From NCBI GenBank assembly GCA_023807065.1, contig JAJJLU010003836.1, forward strand, positions 1 through 28,614: a stretch of DNA of 28,614 nucleotides. Direction: 5' to 3'. Under the pieces are notes generated by a model that ran no database searches, was not told the DNA's origin, and saw only the letters and a program-made list of their open reading frames with translations. The position numbers and the translations under genes were made by a program. This DNA is from Isotricha intestinalis. Lineage: Eukaryota; Ciliophora; Litostomatea; Vestibuliferida; Isotrichidae. This document shows, piece by piece, positions 18,936 through 28,614 of this stretch (position 1 is the first letter of the stretch; the number at the start of each line of letters is the position of its first letter).

Positions 18936-20171
18936 ATGGATGCAGTTGATCCAAATGAATTAGCTGATATTGCAAGTCAATTTTTAGAAGAAGAACAAAT
19001 AGAAAAAGAAGCTCAAGCAAATGAAAAAGAAAAATCAAATCAATCACCATTAACAAAAGAAAAGAAAAAAAAAGATAAATCAACTACAAAAAAATCAATA
19101 ACTAAATCAGGGAAGAATAAAAATAAAAAAAAAAAAGAAAAAGAGTTAAATGAAATTAAAGAAGAAAATTTAAATTATGAAAATAAAGATAATGAAAATC
19201 CTAATGAAGAGGAAAATAAAAAAGAAGAAAAAAAAGAAAATAAAGAATTAAAAAATAATTCCGATGAAAAAAATATAAAAAAAAGTAAAATAAAAGAAAA
19301 AAATGAAAATGAGCCAAAAAAAATAAAAAAAAAAAAAAAATCAAACACAGAAAATTCAATAGAAGAAAATAAAGAAAAAGAAAATGAGAAAAAAGAAAGA
19401 AATAAATCAGATGATTCAAAAGGAAAAAAAAAGAAAAAAAATAAAAAAAATGATAATAATACAACACAAATAAATAAAAAATCAAAAGATAAATCAAAAA
19501 ATAATAAAAAAGGAAAAGAAGAAAAAATAGAAATTGGAGATCCAAAAGAATATGTTTTAAATTATATGATAAATCAAAATCGTCCTTATTCTTTAATAAA
19601 TATATTTGATAATTTACATGGAAATATAAAAAAAGGACAATTACAAAAAATTTTAGATTTATTAACAGAAGAAAAAAAATTAATAATGAAAGAATATAAT
19701 ACTAAAATTTATTTAGCTAATCAAGATAATTTTCCTTTTGTTTCTGATGAAGAATTAAATAAATTAGATGAAGAGATTAATCTTATTAAAGAAGAAAATA
19801 AAAAATTAAAAGATGATTTTAATATTAAATCCAATGAATTAAAAGCTATTTCTTCTACTTATACTGATGAAGAATTAGATTTTAAATTAAAAGAATTAAA
19901 AAAAGAAATTATTGAAAAAGAAAAAAAAGTTAATTTAATTCAATCTAATTCTATTGAAATTATTCCAATTGAAAAAATGAATGAAGCTGAAAAAAATTAT
20001 TTCAATTCAAAAAAAAATTATAAAAAAATAAAAAAAATATGTACAGGAATAATAGAACAAATATCAGAAGGATTAGAAATGAAAATACCTAAATTAATGG
20101 AAGATATAGGAATTGAAAATGATAATGAATTATTAAAACAATATAATATAGATCCTAAAGAAGATATATAA
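18936..20171 (+). CDS. HOP2: HOP2/PSMC3IP homologous-pairing protein with long Lys-rich N-terminal extension
   Basis: Residues from about 203 to 411 match HOP2 end to end. The winged-helix DNA-binding domain contains VLNYMINQNRPYSLINIFDN and later KIYLANQDNFPFVSDEEL (human: QNRPYS and KIYFADQDQF). A coiled coil of about residues 275-345 follows. The C-terminal helix region NYFNSKKNYKKIKKICTGII leads into the conserved LMEDIGIENDNE. HOP2 pairs with MND1 and helps DMC1/RAD51 capture duplex DNA during meiosis. Here about 200 residues precede the domain: an acidic start (MDAVDPNELADIASQFLEEE), then a Lys/Glu/Asn/Ser low-complexity stretch with several nuclear-signal-like Lys runs. Typical HOP2 is about 220 residues, so this one is almost twice that length. 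Single uninterrupted exon, A-rich leader, stop TAA, 139 bases before IFT144 on the same strand. Confidence 0.9.
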   Translation: MDAVDPNELADIASQFLEEEQIEKEAQANEKEKSNQSPLTKEKKKKDKSTTKKSITKSGKNKNKKKKEKELNEIKEENLNYENKDNENPNEEENKKEEKKENKELKNNSDEKNIKKSKIKEKNENEPKKIKKKKKSNTENSIEENKEKENEKKERNKSDDSKGKKKKKNKKNDNNTTQINKKSKDKSKNNKKGKEEKIEIGDPKEYVLNYMINQNRPYSLINIFDNLHGNIKKGQLQKILDLLTEEKKLIMKEYNTKIYLANQDNFPFVSDEELNKLDEEINLIKEENKKLKDDFNIKSNELKAISSTYTDEELDFKLKELKKEIIEKEKKVNLIQSNSIEIIPIEKMNEAEKNYFNSKKNYKKIKKICTGIIEQISEGLEMKIPKLMEDIGIENDNELLKQYNIDPKEDI

Positions 20172-20310
20172 TTAAAAAAAAATGTCATAATATAATTCAA
20201 TTATAATTATATATAAATAACTTAATTTTTTTCAAAAAAAAAAAATAAAATATTTTTTTTCAATTAAAAATAAAAGATTAAATAAAAAAAACAATATAAA
20301 TATATAAAAA

Positions 20311-23300
20311 ATGTCAGATAAAAAATTAATTTTCGCTTATCGTGAAGATAAATTAGGAACGGGTGAAGTAGTTTATTGTTGGCAACCAGGAAATAGAATA
20401 ATAGCATTTTGTGGAGAAAACAAGGTAATAACCTTAGTGGATAAAATGGGTAAAAAAATAATAGATTTCCCATTAAAATTCGGTGGAAAATGTAAATACT
20501 TAGAATTTGATTCAGAAGGAGACACATTAGCAGCTTTTCAAGATAAATGTTCCTTAGTAACTGTAATAAATATATTTTCAAAGAAAACATTAGATTTAGA
20601 AATAGATAAAAATAATAAAGATTACCCTTCGTGTATAAGATGGGCTAAAACTACTTCAATATTAGCAATATGTACTCATAATGGTTTAATATATTATTAT
20701 AATAAAAAAACAGATAAAATAACTCCTTTATCAATGATGCATTCTAAAGCAATAATTTCTGCTGATTGGAGTGAAGAAGGTAATTTAGTAACTGGAGATG
20801 AAAATAAAACTTTAAGTGTTACTACTAAAAAAGGAGAATCTTTATTACAAAATGCACAAATGAAATTTGAACCTAAATTAATTAAATGGGCAAGACAAAA
20901 AACAAATGAAAATCGAAGAACTGAATCTACTATTTCTACTGTTCAAAATAATAAAACTTTATTAATGTATGATTTTAAAAAAAAAAATAATCCAATTGAA
21001 TTAGCTTTAGATCATGAATATGGTAATATTATTACTTATCAATGGTTTGGTGATGGTTACATTGCTATTGGATTTTCTAAAGGTTATTTATCTATTATAT
21101 CAACTCATATGACAGAAATTAAAAATGAAGTTTATTCTACTCAATTATTTAAAAACGGTTTTGATGATTTAAGTGTTTGTGAAGAAGTTAATAGAATTGC
21201 TGTCGCAGGAGAAAATGTTGTTAGAATCTTTGATAAAAATACTTTTAAAGAAATTGTTGAAGAAAGAATTGAAATTAGTAATCAATCAGGAAGAATATCT
21301 AAAATTCAATGGAGTGATTCAGGACAAATTCTTTTAGTTAGTACTTTTTTAGGTTCTATTTTTGCTTTTAATGTTATTATCAGTGAAACTTTTTCTATTT
21401 CTGGAAATTATTTTAGTACTTTATTATCTTTAAATGAAGTTGCTACTTATTTAATTGAAGGAGAAAATAAAAAACAATTATATACTTTAAAATTATATGA
21501 TGAACCTAAAACTTTTGTAGTTAGTGAAAATTACTTTGTTGCTTCTTTTGGAACTAAATTACAAATATTTAACACAGTTGATGAAAATGGAAATAAAATA
21601 AAAAATATTGAAGGTGTTATAAAAGATTTTTCTGCAAATATAACAATGATTGCTTTAAATAAAGAATATATGAGTGTTTTAACTGATGGAAAATGTCAAT
21701 TTATTAAATTATCAACGTATTCAACCGAAAAAATTTTTCCTTTAAAAGACACAGAAGATCAAATTTATTTTGTAGCAATGAATGAAAATTTCTTAATTTA
21801 TTCTGATAGTAATGGAAGAGTTAAAATGTATGCAATTAAAGAAAATTTAGGTTTTGTTTGGGAATATAAATTTGATAATAATATTAGAAGTATTTTCCCA
21901 AATAAATCAGGAACTAAATATTTATGTGTTGATAATTTAGGAAAAGGATTTGTTTATAATCCTATTGCTAGAAATGTATTACCTTTAGATAATGAAGAAG
22001 AATTAAATAGAATTATATGGGATCAAGAAGATCAAAATTTATTTATTGGTTCAAATAAATCTAATACAATATTATTTTCATATTCAATAGTAAGTAATTC
22101 TATTCAAGGACCTTTTGTTAAAGTATTAAAAGAATATTCATATTTAGAAGATTTAGATGATCCTAAAATAAAACCAATCACAACTAATTTAGATACTAAT
22201 AGTTTTCCATTTTATTTATCTGGTGGAAATGTACATTATTTTGAAAAAGGAAATAAGCAAATAAAAACAATAACTTTAAACTCACATTATTGGTTATTTA
22301 ATTGGAGAGAAAATGGAGATTCTGAAGATGGACATAAAAAATATTTTATTCAAAATTTACAAATAGGAAATTATAAAAACTGTATGAAATCAGCTAAATT
22401 TTTATCAGAAAAAGATCAAAAAGATTATTATGAAAGATTAGGAAAAGAAGCATTAAAAAATTTAAAAATAGAAATTGCAGAAGAAGCATTTAAATTATCA
22501 AAAAATACATCATTAGCTTTAACAGTAGAGCAATTAAGAAGAGAAAATGAAAAGAAAGTATTATTAGGTCATATAGCAGCAATATTAGGAGAAGAAGATT
22601 TAGCACAAGAATTATTTTTAGAATCATCTCAACCTGAAAAAGCACTTGATTTAAGAATAGATTTACAAGATTGGGAAATAGCACTTAAATTAGCGAGAGA
22701 TTATAATACTACAAAAGAACCAATAATTTCAAGAAGATTAGCTTATCAATATGAAACTCAAAATAATATTCAAGATGCTATGAATTTATATCAAAAAAGT
22801 AAAATTCCAAATCCTAAAGAATTTTTAAATAAAATTAATGATGATTACGATTTAAAAGATTTAGAATTACATAATCAACAATGTATTGCTGGAATTAGTA
22901 GATGTGCTTTTAGAATGGGAAATACTGAATTAGGTTTGCAAAAAGCACAAGAATTAAATGATAAAAATTTAATTATTGAAGTTGCTTCTTTAAGTGAGTC
23001 ATTTAATTATAATTTAGAATCTGCTAAGTTATATACTCAAGTAGGTTTATATGAAAAAGCAGCAATGATATATATTAGAATGAAATTATTTAAAAGTGCT
23101 GAAGATTTAATGGATAAAATTAAATCACCTAAATTATTAATTCAATTAGCAAAGAAAAAAGAACAAGAAAAATTATATCAAGATGCAGAAAAAGCATATG
23201 AAGCTGCTTCTGATTGGGAAAATGCAATTAGAATTAATGTTAGATTTTTAGATAATCCTGATAGAGCAAGAGAATTATTATTTAATCATTGTAAAACTGA

Positions 23301-24486
23301 AACTGCTGCTTTATTAATGAGTGATTATTATGAAAGTCGTGGTAAAAAGAAAGAAACTATTGAATTTAAATTAATAGCTAAAAGATATGAAGAAGCTTTT
23401 GCTATTGCAGTTTCTTATAATGAAATGGAAACATATGGTAATTTCATGATTAAAAATAGTAAAAGCATTGAGGAATTTAAAAAAATTGCAATATATTATG
23501 AAGGGAAAAATGATTATGGAAATGCAGGAATATATTATGAGAAAATAGGAGATTTAGAAAAAGCATTGAGAATGTATGAAAAGAGTGAGAATGATAAATA
23601 TATTTCAAAAGCAGTAGAATTAGTAGGAACAAATAAAGATGAAAAATTAATAAATGATTTGATAGAATATTTACTAGTAAAAACCAAATCAAAAAATGGT
23701 CATCACTTCCTAACAAGATTATATATAATGTTAGGAGATTATAAACAAGCATGTGACATAGCAATAACATTAGCATCAGATGAGCAAAAATTTTCAAATT
23801 ACAAAGGAGCTCATCAGATATTATTAGATTTATATATAGGTTTAAAAGACAAAGGATTACCAGTATCATATGAATTAAATCAAAGATTAAGTGTATTACA
23901 CTCATATATGATAGCAAAGAAAATGATAAAATTAAAATTAGCAATGAAAGCGGCTCGAAATTTACTTCGAGTAGCAAATAGTTTAACAATGTTTGAAGAA
24001 GATAAAGTGAAAATAATGACAACAGTAGCAATAGAATGTCAAGAAGCGGGATTATATAGATCAAGTTCTCAATGGGCTATAGAATTAATGAAAGATTATA
24101 AAGGAGCAATACCAGAAAATTATAAGAATAAAATAGATAAAATATCTAGGAAAGGATATAAAAATGAAGATGAACCTTTACCAATGAATACACCTTGTCC
24201 TTTTTGTAAGAAAGATGTACCTGAATATAATTTAGAATGTAAAAGCTGTTATAATGTTATTCCTTTTTGTATTGGAAGTGGAAAACATGTTGTTATTAGT
24301 GATTTAAGTCAATGTCCTAATTGCCATTTCCCTTGTAATATTTCTGAAATGAAAGAATTACTTGTTAATGAAGTTAGATGCCCTATGTGTAATGGAGAAA
24401 TGGATGCTAATTTATTAGAAAAAATCGATGATCCTGTTAATTGGTTAAAAGGAAGAAAAGTTGCACTTGCTAATAAGAAAGATTAA
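20311..24486 (+). CDS. IFT144: Intraflagellar transport protein IFT144 (WDR19)
   Basis: A 1391-residue protein, close to the ~1,340 of human WDR19, in one uninterrupted exon. The N-terminal ~640 residues form WD-type beta-propellers (e.g. VVYCWQPGNRIIAFCGENKV, SCIRWAKTTSILAICTHNGL, IISADWSEEGNLVTGDENKT). From about 690 to 1290 there are TPR-like helical pairs, including the family-specific LAQELFLESSQPEKALDLRI next to DLQDWEIALKLARDY. The C-terminus has Cys-pair zinc ribbons: CPFC at residues 1296-1299, then CKSC, CPNC and CPMC. IFT144 is a core subunit of the IFT-A complex, which carries retrograde transport and import of membrane proteins into cilia, so the organism builds cilia or flagella. 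The start ATG follows a long A/T leader. TAA terminates after ANKKD and no TGA follows soon in frame, which supports standard-code termination. Confidence 0.96.
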   Translation: MSDKKLIFAYREDKLGTGEVVYCWQPGNRIIAFCGENKVITLVDKMGKKIIDFPLKFGGKCKYLEFDSEGDTLAAFQDKCSLVTVINIFSKKTLDLEIDKNNKDYPSCIRWAKTTSILAICTHNGLIYYYNKKTDKITPLSMMHSKAIISADWSEEGNLVTGDENKTLSVTTKKGESLLQNAQMKFEPKLIKWARQKTNENRRTESTISTVQNNKTLLMYDFKKKNNPIELALDHEYGNIITYQWFGDGYIAIGFSKGYLSIISTHMTEIKNEVYSTQLFKNGFDDLSVCEEVNRIAVAGENVVRIFDKNTFKEIVEERIEISNQSGRISKIQWSDSGQILLVSTFLGSIFAFNVIISETFSISGNYFSTLLSLNEVATYLIEGENKKQLYTLKLYDEPKTFVVSENYFVASFGTKLQIFNTVDENGNKIKNIEGVIKDFSANITMIALNKEYMSVLTDGKCQFIKLSTYSTEKIFPLKDTEDQIYFVAMNENFLIYSDSNGRVKMYAIKENLGFVWEYKFDNNIRSIFPNKSGTKYLCVDNLGKGFVYNPIARNVLPLDNEEELNRIIWDQEDQNLFIGSNKSNTILFSYSIVSNSIQGPFVKVLKEYSYLEDLDDPKIKPITTNLDTNSFPFYLSGGNVHYFEKGNKQIKTITLNSHYWLFNWRENGDSEDGHKKYFIQNLQIGNYKNCMKSAKFLSEKDQKDYYERLGKEALKNLKIEIAEEAFKLSKNTSLALTVEQLRRENEKKVLLGHIAAILGEEDLAQELFLESSQPEKALDLRIDLQDWEIALKLARDYNTTKEPIISRRLAYQYETQNNIQDAMNLYQKSKIPNPKEFLNKINDDYDLKDLELHNQQCIAGISRCAFRMGNTELGLQKAQELNDKNLIIEVASLSESFNYNLESAKLYTQVGLYEKAAMIYIRMKLFKSAEDLMDKIKSPKLLIQLAKKKEQEKLYQDAEKAYEAASDWENAIRINVRFLDNPDRARELLFNHCKTETAALLMSDYYESRGKKKETIEFKLIAKRYEEAFAIAVSYNEMETYGNFMIKNSKSIEEFKKIAIYYEGKNDYGNAGIYYEKIGDLEKALRMYEKSENDKYISKAVELVGTNKDEKLINDLIEYLLVKTKSKNGHHFLTRLYIMLGDYKQACDIAITLASDEQKFSNYKGAHQILLDLYIGLKDKGLPVSYELNQRLSVLHSYMIAKKMIKLKLAMKAARNLLRVANSLTMFEEDKVKIMTTVAIECQEAGLYRSSSQWAIELMKDYKGAIPENYKNKIDKISRKGYKNEDEPLPMNTPCPFCKKDVPEYNLECKSCYNVIPFCIGSGKHVVISDLSQCPNCHFPCNISEMKELLVNEVRCPMCNGEMDANLLEKIDDPVNWLKGRKVALANKKD

Positions 24487-25026
24487 AGGGTTTTTTAATT
24501 TTGGATTTTTAAATTTTTTTTTAAATTTATTGGCATATCAAAAATTAATCATTTAAAAATTATCTTAATAATATTATAAGGGAATTATTAATTATTAAAA
24601 ATATAATTGAGTTAAAAAAATTTGGATTTAATATACATAATTAATTTACTTATATATCAATACGCATGAATTTTCTCATGATATTGGAATATAAATGAAT
24701 ATTTTTATTATATATCTTTTTCTCATAATAAACCTCATTCTTTACTATAATATTTAAAAATTAAATTAAAATTAATACAATTAGTGAAATTTAAATTATC
24801 TTCAAAAGAAAAGCAATTGTTAAATTCAAAACAGATTTTCATCAAAAGCCCAAACAATAACAAAAAATATGAAATAATTGGTCAAAAACAGAAAGTATTA
24901 TATTCAAAAATTATAAAAGCAATTATACTATTCTTAATTATTAACAAAAAAATAAATACTAATAATATTAAAAATTTTTAAATATGTTTTTATTATGATT
25001 CTGTATCATCAAAATTAGAAAATCTT
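24487..25026. other. Convergent intergenic region
   Basis: About 540 bases between the IFT144 end and the stop of the minus-strand orphan. It holds an imperfect hairpin at 24653-24693 (listed separately). A 65-codon frame at 24784-24981 (KFKLSSKEKQLLNSKQIFIK) starts at GTG, has no ATG and may be a remnant coding fragment; I do not call it a gene. Confidence 0.5.
24653..24693. other. Imperfect hairpin downstream of IFT144
   Basis: Three 5-bp arms pair in order: TATAT with ATATA, CAATA with TATTG, and CATGA with TCATG. A six-base loop ATTTTC closes it, with small bulges (CG opposite A, and GA). It lies about 170 bases after the IFT144 stop, so it could be in the 3' untranslated region or mark a transcript end. 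The inner arms contain G/C, so it is less likely to be pure A/T chance pairing. Confidence 0.4.
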
Positions 25027-26169
25027 TTATATATTATTTTCTCCAACATTAACTACAACATAACTATTTTCAATTTCTTCCATAGTAATTTGTGAAGATA
25101 AATTAACATATTCTTCTTCAACTTTTTTAGCAAATTCTTCATCAAAATCAATATTCTTTAAAGCAAATTCAATTTTTTCTGAAAGTTTCTTAATACTTTC
25201 TTTTAACTGACTAGTTTCTTTTCCTAACTTTTCATTTAAATCATTTTTAATTTCTAATTCAATTAACTGAAATAAGTAATTTTCAATTTTAAATAAATTC
25301 ATATTTAATTTTTCAATATTTTCAGAAATTTTTCTAAATTCAACAAACAAAGATTCATATTCTAATTTTGAAGATAATTTTCCAATTAAGAAATTTAAAG
25401 ATAAACTAGTTGCAATGCTACTTAAGTGAGATTTAGGGAAAAATTTCAATAAAGTTGTCCAACTAAAACCTGATTGTAAACTTAAAGCAATAAACAATAT
25501 TAATTTTTTATAATCTATTTTAGGATCTAAATGTAAATGAGAACATAATGTTGATGATAATTTAAATAAAGATTTTTTTAATAAAATTCCTGTGTAAGAA
25601 CCTTTATTATTTTCTATTTCAAATATACTTTTATTAAAAATAAAAGTTTTTTTGTAATAGGTTAATAAATAATCAATGTAAAAGATAATAAATTCTATAT
25701 GAGAATGCCATATAGATAATTTTTTTAAAAATAATTCATATTCTTTTGATGCCATTACTTCTTTTGTAAATATTGATTTTATTGAATTTGAAATACCTAA
25801 TCTATTAATTTTAATTAATTGGAAAAAAAAATTTTCAAGTTCTTTTGATATATCTTCTCTATTATTTAAAATTATTAAAAAAAGAAATTTTTGTTTAATA
25901 TCATCATTTGAAAATTGGTCAATATAATATTTTAATATATTAATTAAATAAGGTGATTGAATTGAACTTAAAGAATTATGAATTTGAGGAAATATTTTTT
26001 TTTCATAAAGTTCTTTTATTTTTATAATATCATCATTTGATAATTTAAACTGTTTTAATTTTGAGAATAATTTCTTTATTTCAATATCCTGAAATTCAAA
26101 ATCTAAATAATCGTTTTCTATTAAATCAAATATTGATTTATTTTCTAAGTTAGAAACTTTATAATCCAT
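25027..26169 (-). CDS. Hypothetical helical protein, 380 residues
   Basis: An uninterrupted 380-codon frame with an ATG start (MDYKVSNLENKSIFDLIEND) and codon use like the conserved genes, so very probably real. It appears almost entirely alpha-helical. The first ~270 residues are hydrophobic/charged helices reminiscent of armadillo/HEAT-like or CAS-type folds (e.g. SPYLINILKYYIDQFSNDDI, KKLILFIALSLQSGFSWTTL). The latter (about residues 220-240) is the most hydrophobic part but is not a clear membrane helix. Residues about 275-365 form a charged coiled coil (LEYESLFVEFRKISENIEKL, then LKESIKKLSEKIEFALKNI). The tail is acidic and ends VVVNVGENNI. No known domain recognised. It is divergent from the GRAM-VASt gene, with 1.15 kb between them. 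Confidence 0.75.
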   Translation of the reverse strand: MDYKVSNLENKSIFDLIENDYLDFEFQDIEIKKLFSKLKQFKLSNDDIIKIKELYEKKIFPQIHNSLSSIQSPYLINILKYYIDQFSNDDIKQKFLFLIILNNREDISKELENFFFQLIKINRLGISNSIKSIFTKEVMASKEYELFLKKLSIWHSHIEFIIFYIDYLLTYYKKTFIFNKSIFEIENNKGSYTGILLKKSLFKLSSTLCSHLHLDPKIDYKKLILFIALSLQSGFSWTTLLKFFPKSHLSSIATSLSLNFLIGKLSSKLEYESLFVEFRKISENIEKLNMNLFKIENYLFQLIELEIKNDLNEKLGKETSQLKESIKKLSEKIEFALKNIDFDEEFAKKVEEEYVNLSSQITMEEIENSYVVVNVGENNI

Positions 26170-27323
26170 AATTTTTTTATTTTTTTACTGAATCTGAAAT
26201 TAAATATTTAAGATATTAAACAATAAACTTTATTTTTAATTTAATTTATTTAAAATATTTTTTTAATTTATCTTAATGAACATATAATTATTCTTAATTT
26301 AAATTGAAAAAAATATTAAAAGAAAGAAAAGATAATAATTTATTGGAATTAAATTAAGTCAAATAAATTTATTATAAATTGCACACATTAAACTTATTAT
26401 AATCTCCAAATAATAATTTTCATGATATTATTTTTAATATATTTATTGAATGTTATTGTATAAATTACAATAAATAAATATTTTTATTTATTAATTCCTT
26501 GGTAAAATATATTAAAATTTAATAGAACTTTTATTATTTAGTTTTTATAATTTAATTAGTTGATTATTTAAAAAATGATTTTTTTTATAACCAAATATTA
26601 AAATTAATATTGTTATAATGATAATTAAATTAATTTCTCTGTTAAACATAAAGATAATTTTTTCTTTGAATCAAATTTTTTTTGTTATTAAAAATTATAA
26701 AATTTAATATTTAAAATAATATTATTCATTCTAAAAAATAACAAATAATATTTAAGTAAAAAGGAGAAGAAAGAAAAATAAATATTTTTGTGTTTTATTC
26801 AATGTTTTAAATTGTTTATATCTTTTAAATTAAAAAATATGAGAAATAATTTGACTTAAAAACACACAAAGAAGAAATCATAAAATTATATTATTATTAA
26901 AATTATATATAACACCATAAAAAAATTGGATATAAATATTTGTTTTGATGAATCATTAATTCGATAAAATAAAAAAAAATATAATGGTATATGATAAAAA
27001 AAAATTTCTTATGTCAAATAATTATATAAAACTAAAAATAATACAAAATTATTTGGTAATGGAAATTTATAGAGATATTAGTCATTATATTTAATTTATA
27101 ATTTTTATTCTTTTTCCATTTAAGAGTAACTAATTATTTATTCTAATTGATTATTTTAGAATTACAAGAACATTTCTATTCTTTTCTTCATTTGTAATGG
27201 TGTACTAATTTTTTTTTAAATTTAGATTAAAATATTTAAAGTAAATTAAATTTTTTATTAAACAATTAAGAGAATATTTTTATAATTAATTATTTTTATA
27301 TATTTTAAATATTTAAAAAAATA
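26170..27323. other. Divergent intergenic region, 1.15 kb
   Basis: It lies between the starts of the minus-strand orphan and the GRAM-VASt gene, so it contains both promoters. The sequence is nearly all A/T, with an A/T-only hairpin near 26407-26432 (AAATAATA and TATTATTT around ATTTTCATGA). No gene, tRNA or coding remnant could be supported. Confidence 0.5.
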
Positions 27324-28614
27324 ATGAAATATGATTCACAAGATTCAGTTAGAAATTTATTTAACTTACCTAAAGAAGAAAAAATATTTGATGATTTTGG
27401 TTGTTCAGTAGTAGATACAATAAATCATCCAGGAAGATTATATTTAACAGAAAATTTTTTATGTTTTAATTCAACAATCATAGGATTTTCTACAAATTAA
27501 CAATACCATTTAATGATATAACCGAATTAAAAAAATCATCAAAAAACACAATTCAAGTAAATGTAAAAGGTCAAAAAAAAGATAAATATCAATTTACTTC
27601 TTTTAAAGATACTTTAATAACATATAAAAGAATAAAAAATATGTGTAGAGCTTACATTGAAAAAGTTAGTCCTTCAAATAAAGAAAATAAAGTAAATATT
27701 ATTTTATCAGATAGTGAAGAAGATGATGATGAAGATGATATATTAATTAATAATAATAATAAAAATATAAAAGAAGAAAATGTTATTAAAAATAATAATA
27801 ATGATACTTTGAAAAAGAATAATAATGAACAAGGAAATATTTTAAAAAATAGTAAAATTGATAATAATACTTCAGAAGAAAATAAAGTAAGTGAAGATGA
27901 TGATGATGAAATTATTGATTTTCCTCCTATAGAAAGTAATAAAATTGAAAATTTTAAAGTTGTGATTGATTTACCTATTAAAGAATTTTTTAAAAAATAT
28001 TTAACAAATCAATTTAATGAAACTTGTTATAAATCATATTATGAATCATTAGGAGATCACTTTAATGTAATAATAACAGATTGGAGACAATATAATGAAA
28101 ATAATGAAAATAACAATGAAATTAATAACAACAATGATTTAAATAACAATAATTTTTATGATTGTTTTACAGATAATAATCAAAAAATAAGAAATTTAAC
28201 ATTTTCAATTCATTTAACAGGAGTACCTTTTATAAATCAAAGCGACGTTAAAAAAAAGCAAATATTAACAATAGAAGAAAATGGAGTATTAAAAATAAGA
28301 GGATCATCAATGAGTGTAGGAGTACCTTATTGTACTTATTTTTCAGTAGAAGATCAATATGAATTATATCCTTATAAAAAGGGAACAAAAACAATATTAA
28401 GAATAATAAATTGGAGAAATTTTCTAAAATCAAGTTTACTTCAATCTACTATTGAAAAAACTTGTAAAGCTGAATATCAAAAAGAAGCAGATTCTTGGAT
28501 TCAATTTATTAAAAATACTGGAAGTATTGTTGAAAAATATTATCCTCCTGGAAAGAAAAAAAAGAAAGATAATAAAAAAGAAAGTAAATTATCTCATGGA
28601 TTAGAAAAAGTTCA
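27324..28614 (+). CDS. GRAM-VASt domain lipid-transfer protein (frameshifted, 3' partial)
   Basis: The ATG at 27324 starts MKYDSQDSVRNLFNLPKEEK, then GRLYLTENFLCFNSTIIGFS, a classic GRAM domain opening. At 27494-27500 the phase is lost (ACA AAT TAA). Moving back by one base gives the expected KLTIPFNDITEL, and the frame then remains open to the window edge. So one A appears to be missing, or a -1 shift occurs. After the GRAM domain comes an acidic, Asn-rich linker (SDSEEDDDEDD), then a VASt/START-like domain with VVIDLPIKEFFKKYL, CYKSYYESLGDHFNV and VGVPYCTYFSVEDQYELYP. Relatives (yeast Lam/Ysp, animal GRAMD1/Aster) move sterols at membrane contact sites and end in a membrane anchor, which would lie beyond base 28614. 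Sequencing error, pseudogene and recoding cannot be separated here. Confidence 0.85.

Noticed and set aside
23477..24064. 195-codon antisense frame inside IFT144
   Set aside because: Leu/Ile-rich shadow of the coding strand, where TAA-complement words are rare; IFT144 is certain here.
24784..24981. 65-codon frame KFKLSSKEKQ...
   Set aside because: GTG start, no ATG, no homology recognised; could be a coding remnant but too weak to call.
1..28614. Ciliate-type code (TAA/TAG = Gln) for the whole window
   Set aside because: Conserved genes contain no in-frame TAA or TAG, use CAA for Gln, and stop at TAA exactly where the families end (IFT144, dynein light chain, cofilin). The in-frame TAA codons of the CLEC16A gene are better explained by two short introns.
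1..28614. CRISPR array, transposase, rRNA, telomeric repeats
   Set aside because: No regularly spaced repeats, transposase motifs, rRNA-like G/C-rich blocks or telomere-type G-rich repeats were seen anywhere in the window.

Overview
This window is a stretch of extremely A/T-rich eukaryotic nuclear DNA from a ciliated or flagellated protist. It encodes an IFT-A subunit (IFT144), a Tctex1-type dynein light chain, a HOP2 meiotic recombination protein, an OSCA/TMEM63-type channel, a CLEC16A homologue, a cofilin, a bZIP factor and a GRAM-VASt lipid-transfer protein. The conserved genes read in the standard code: roughly 4,000 codons contain no in-frame TAA, TAG or TGA, and TAA terminates IFT144, dynein light chain and cofilin exactly where the families normally end. 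Genes are nearly intron-free, but the CLEC16A gene has two introns of only 33 and 30 nt, which alignment to the family demonstrates. Tiny introns, strong A/T bias and cilia suggest a ciliate-like protist using the standard code (a litostome-type lineage is one possibility). That placement is inference.

Layout. Positions 1-5300 form an unstable zone. A tandem duplication of about 1.1 kb carries two copies of a single-pass membrane protein gene (minus strand), the second truncated at the duplication junction. It is followed by several decayed reading frames, including a coiled-coil pseudogene and two unrecognised broken genes. A bZIP gene (minus) follows at 5662-6108. A gene-poor A/T stretch of about 2.5 kb leads to the cofilin gene (8672-9094) and a small basic orphan protein (9978-10562). 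The CLEC16A homologue (minus, ending at 11046) and the OSCA/TMEM63 channel (plus, from 14173) start only 94 bp apart, back to back. OSCA, dynein light chain Tctex1, HOP2 and IFT144 then run colinearly on the plus strand to 24486. A 380-residue orphan helical protein lies on the minus strand (25027-26169). A GRAM-VASt gene begins at 27324, carries an apparent one-base frameshift and runs off the right edge.

Functional themes: ciliary transport (IFT144 in retrograde IFT-A, DYNLT in the dynein complex), membrane traffic and lipid handling (CLEC16A, GRAM-VASt), mechanosensitive or osmotic ion conduction (OSCA), actin turnover (cofilin) and meiosis (HOP2). They are not an operon. The most interesting material is the left-hand duplication, whose coding part has diverged almost only at amino-acid-changing sites while about 700 bp of flank is identical, together with the ultra-short introns and the decayed loci in which TAA repeatedly sits where glutamine is expected. 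No tRNA, rRNA, CRISPR array or transposase was recognised.
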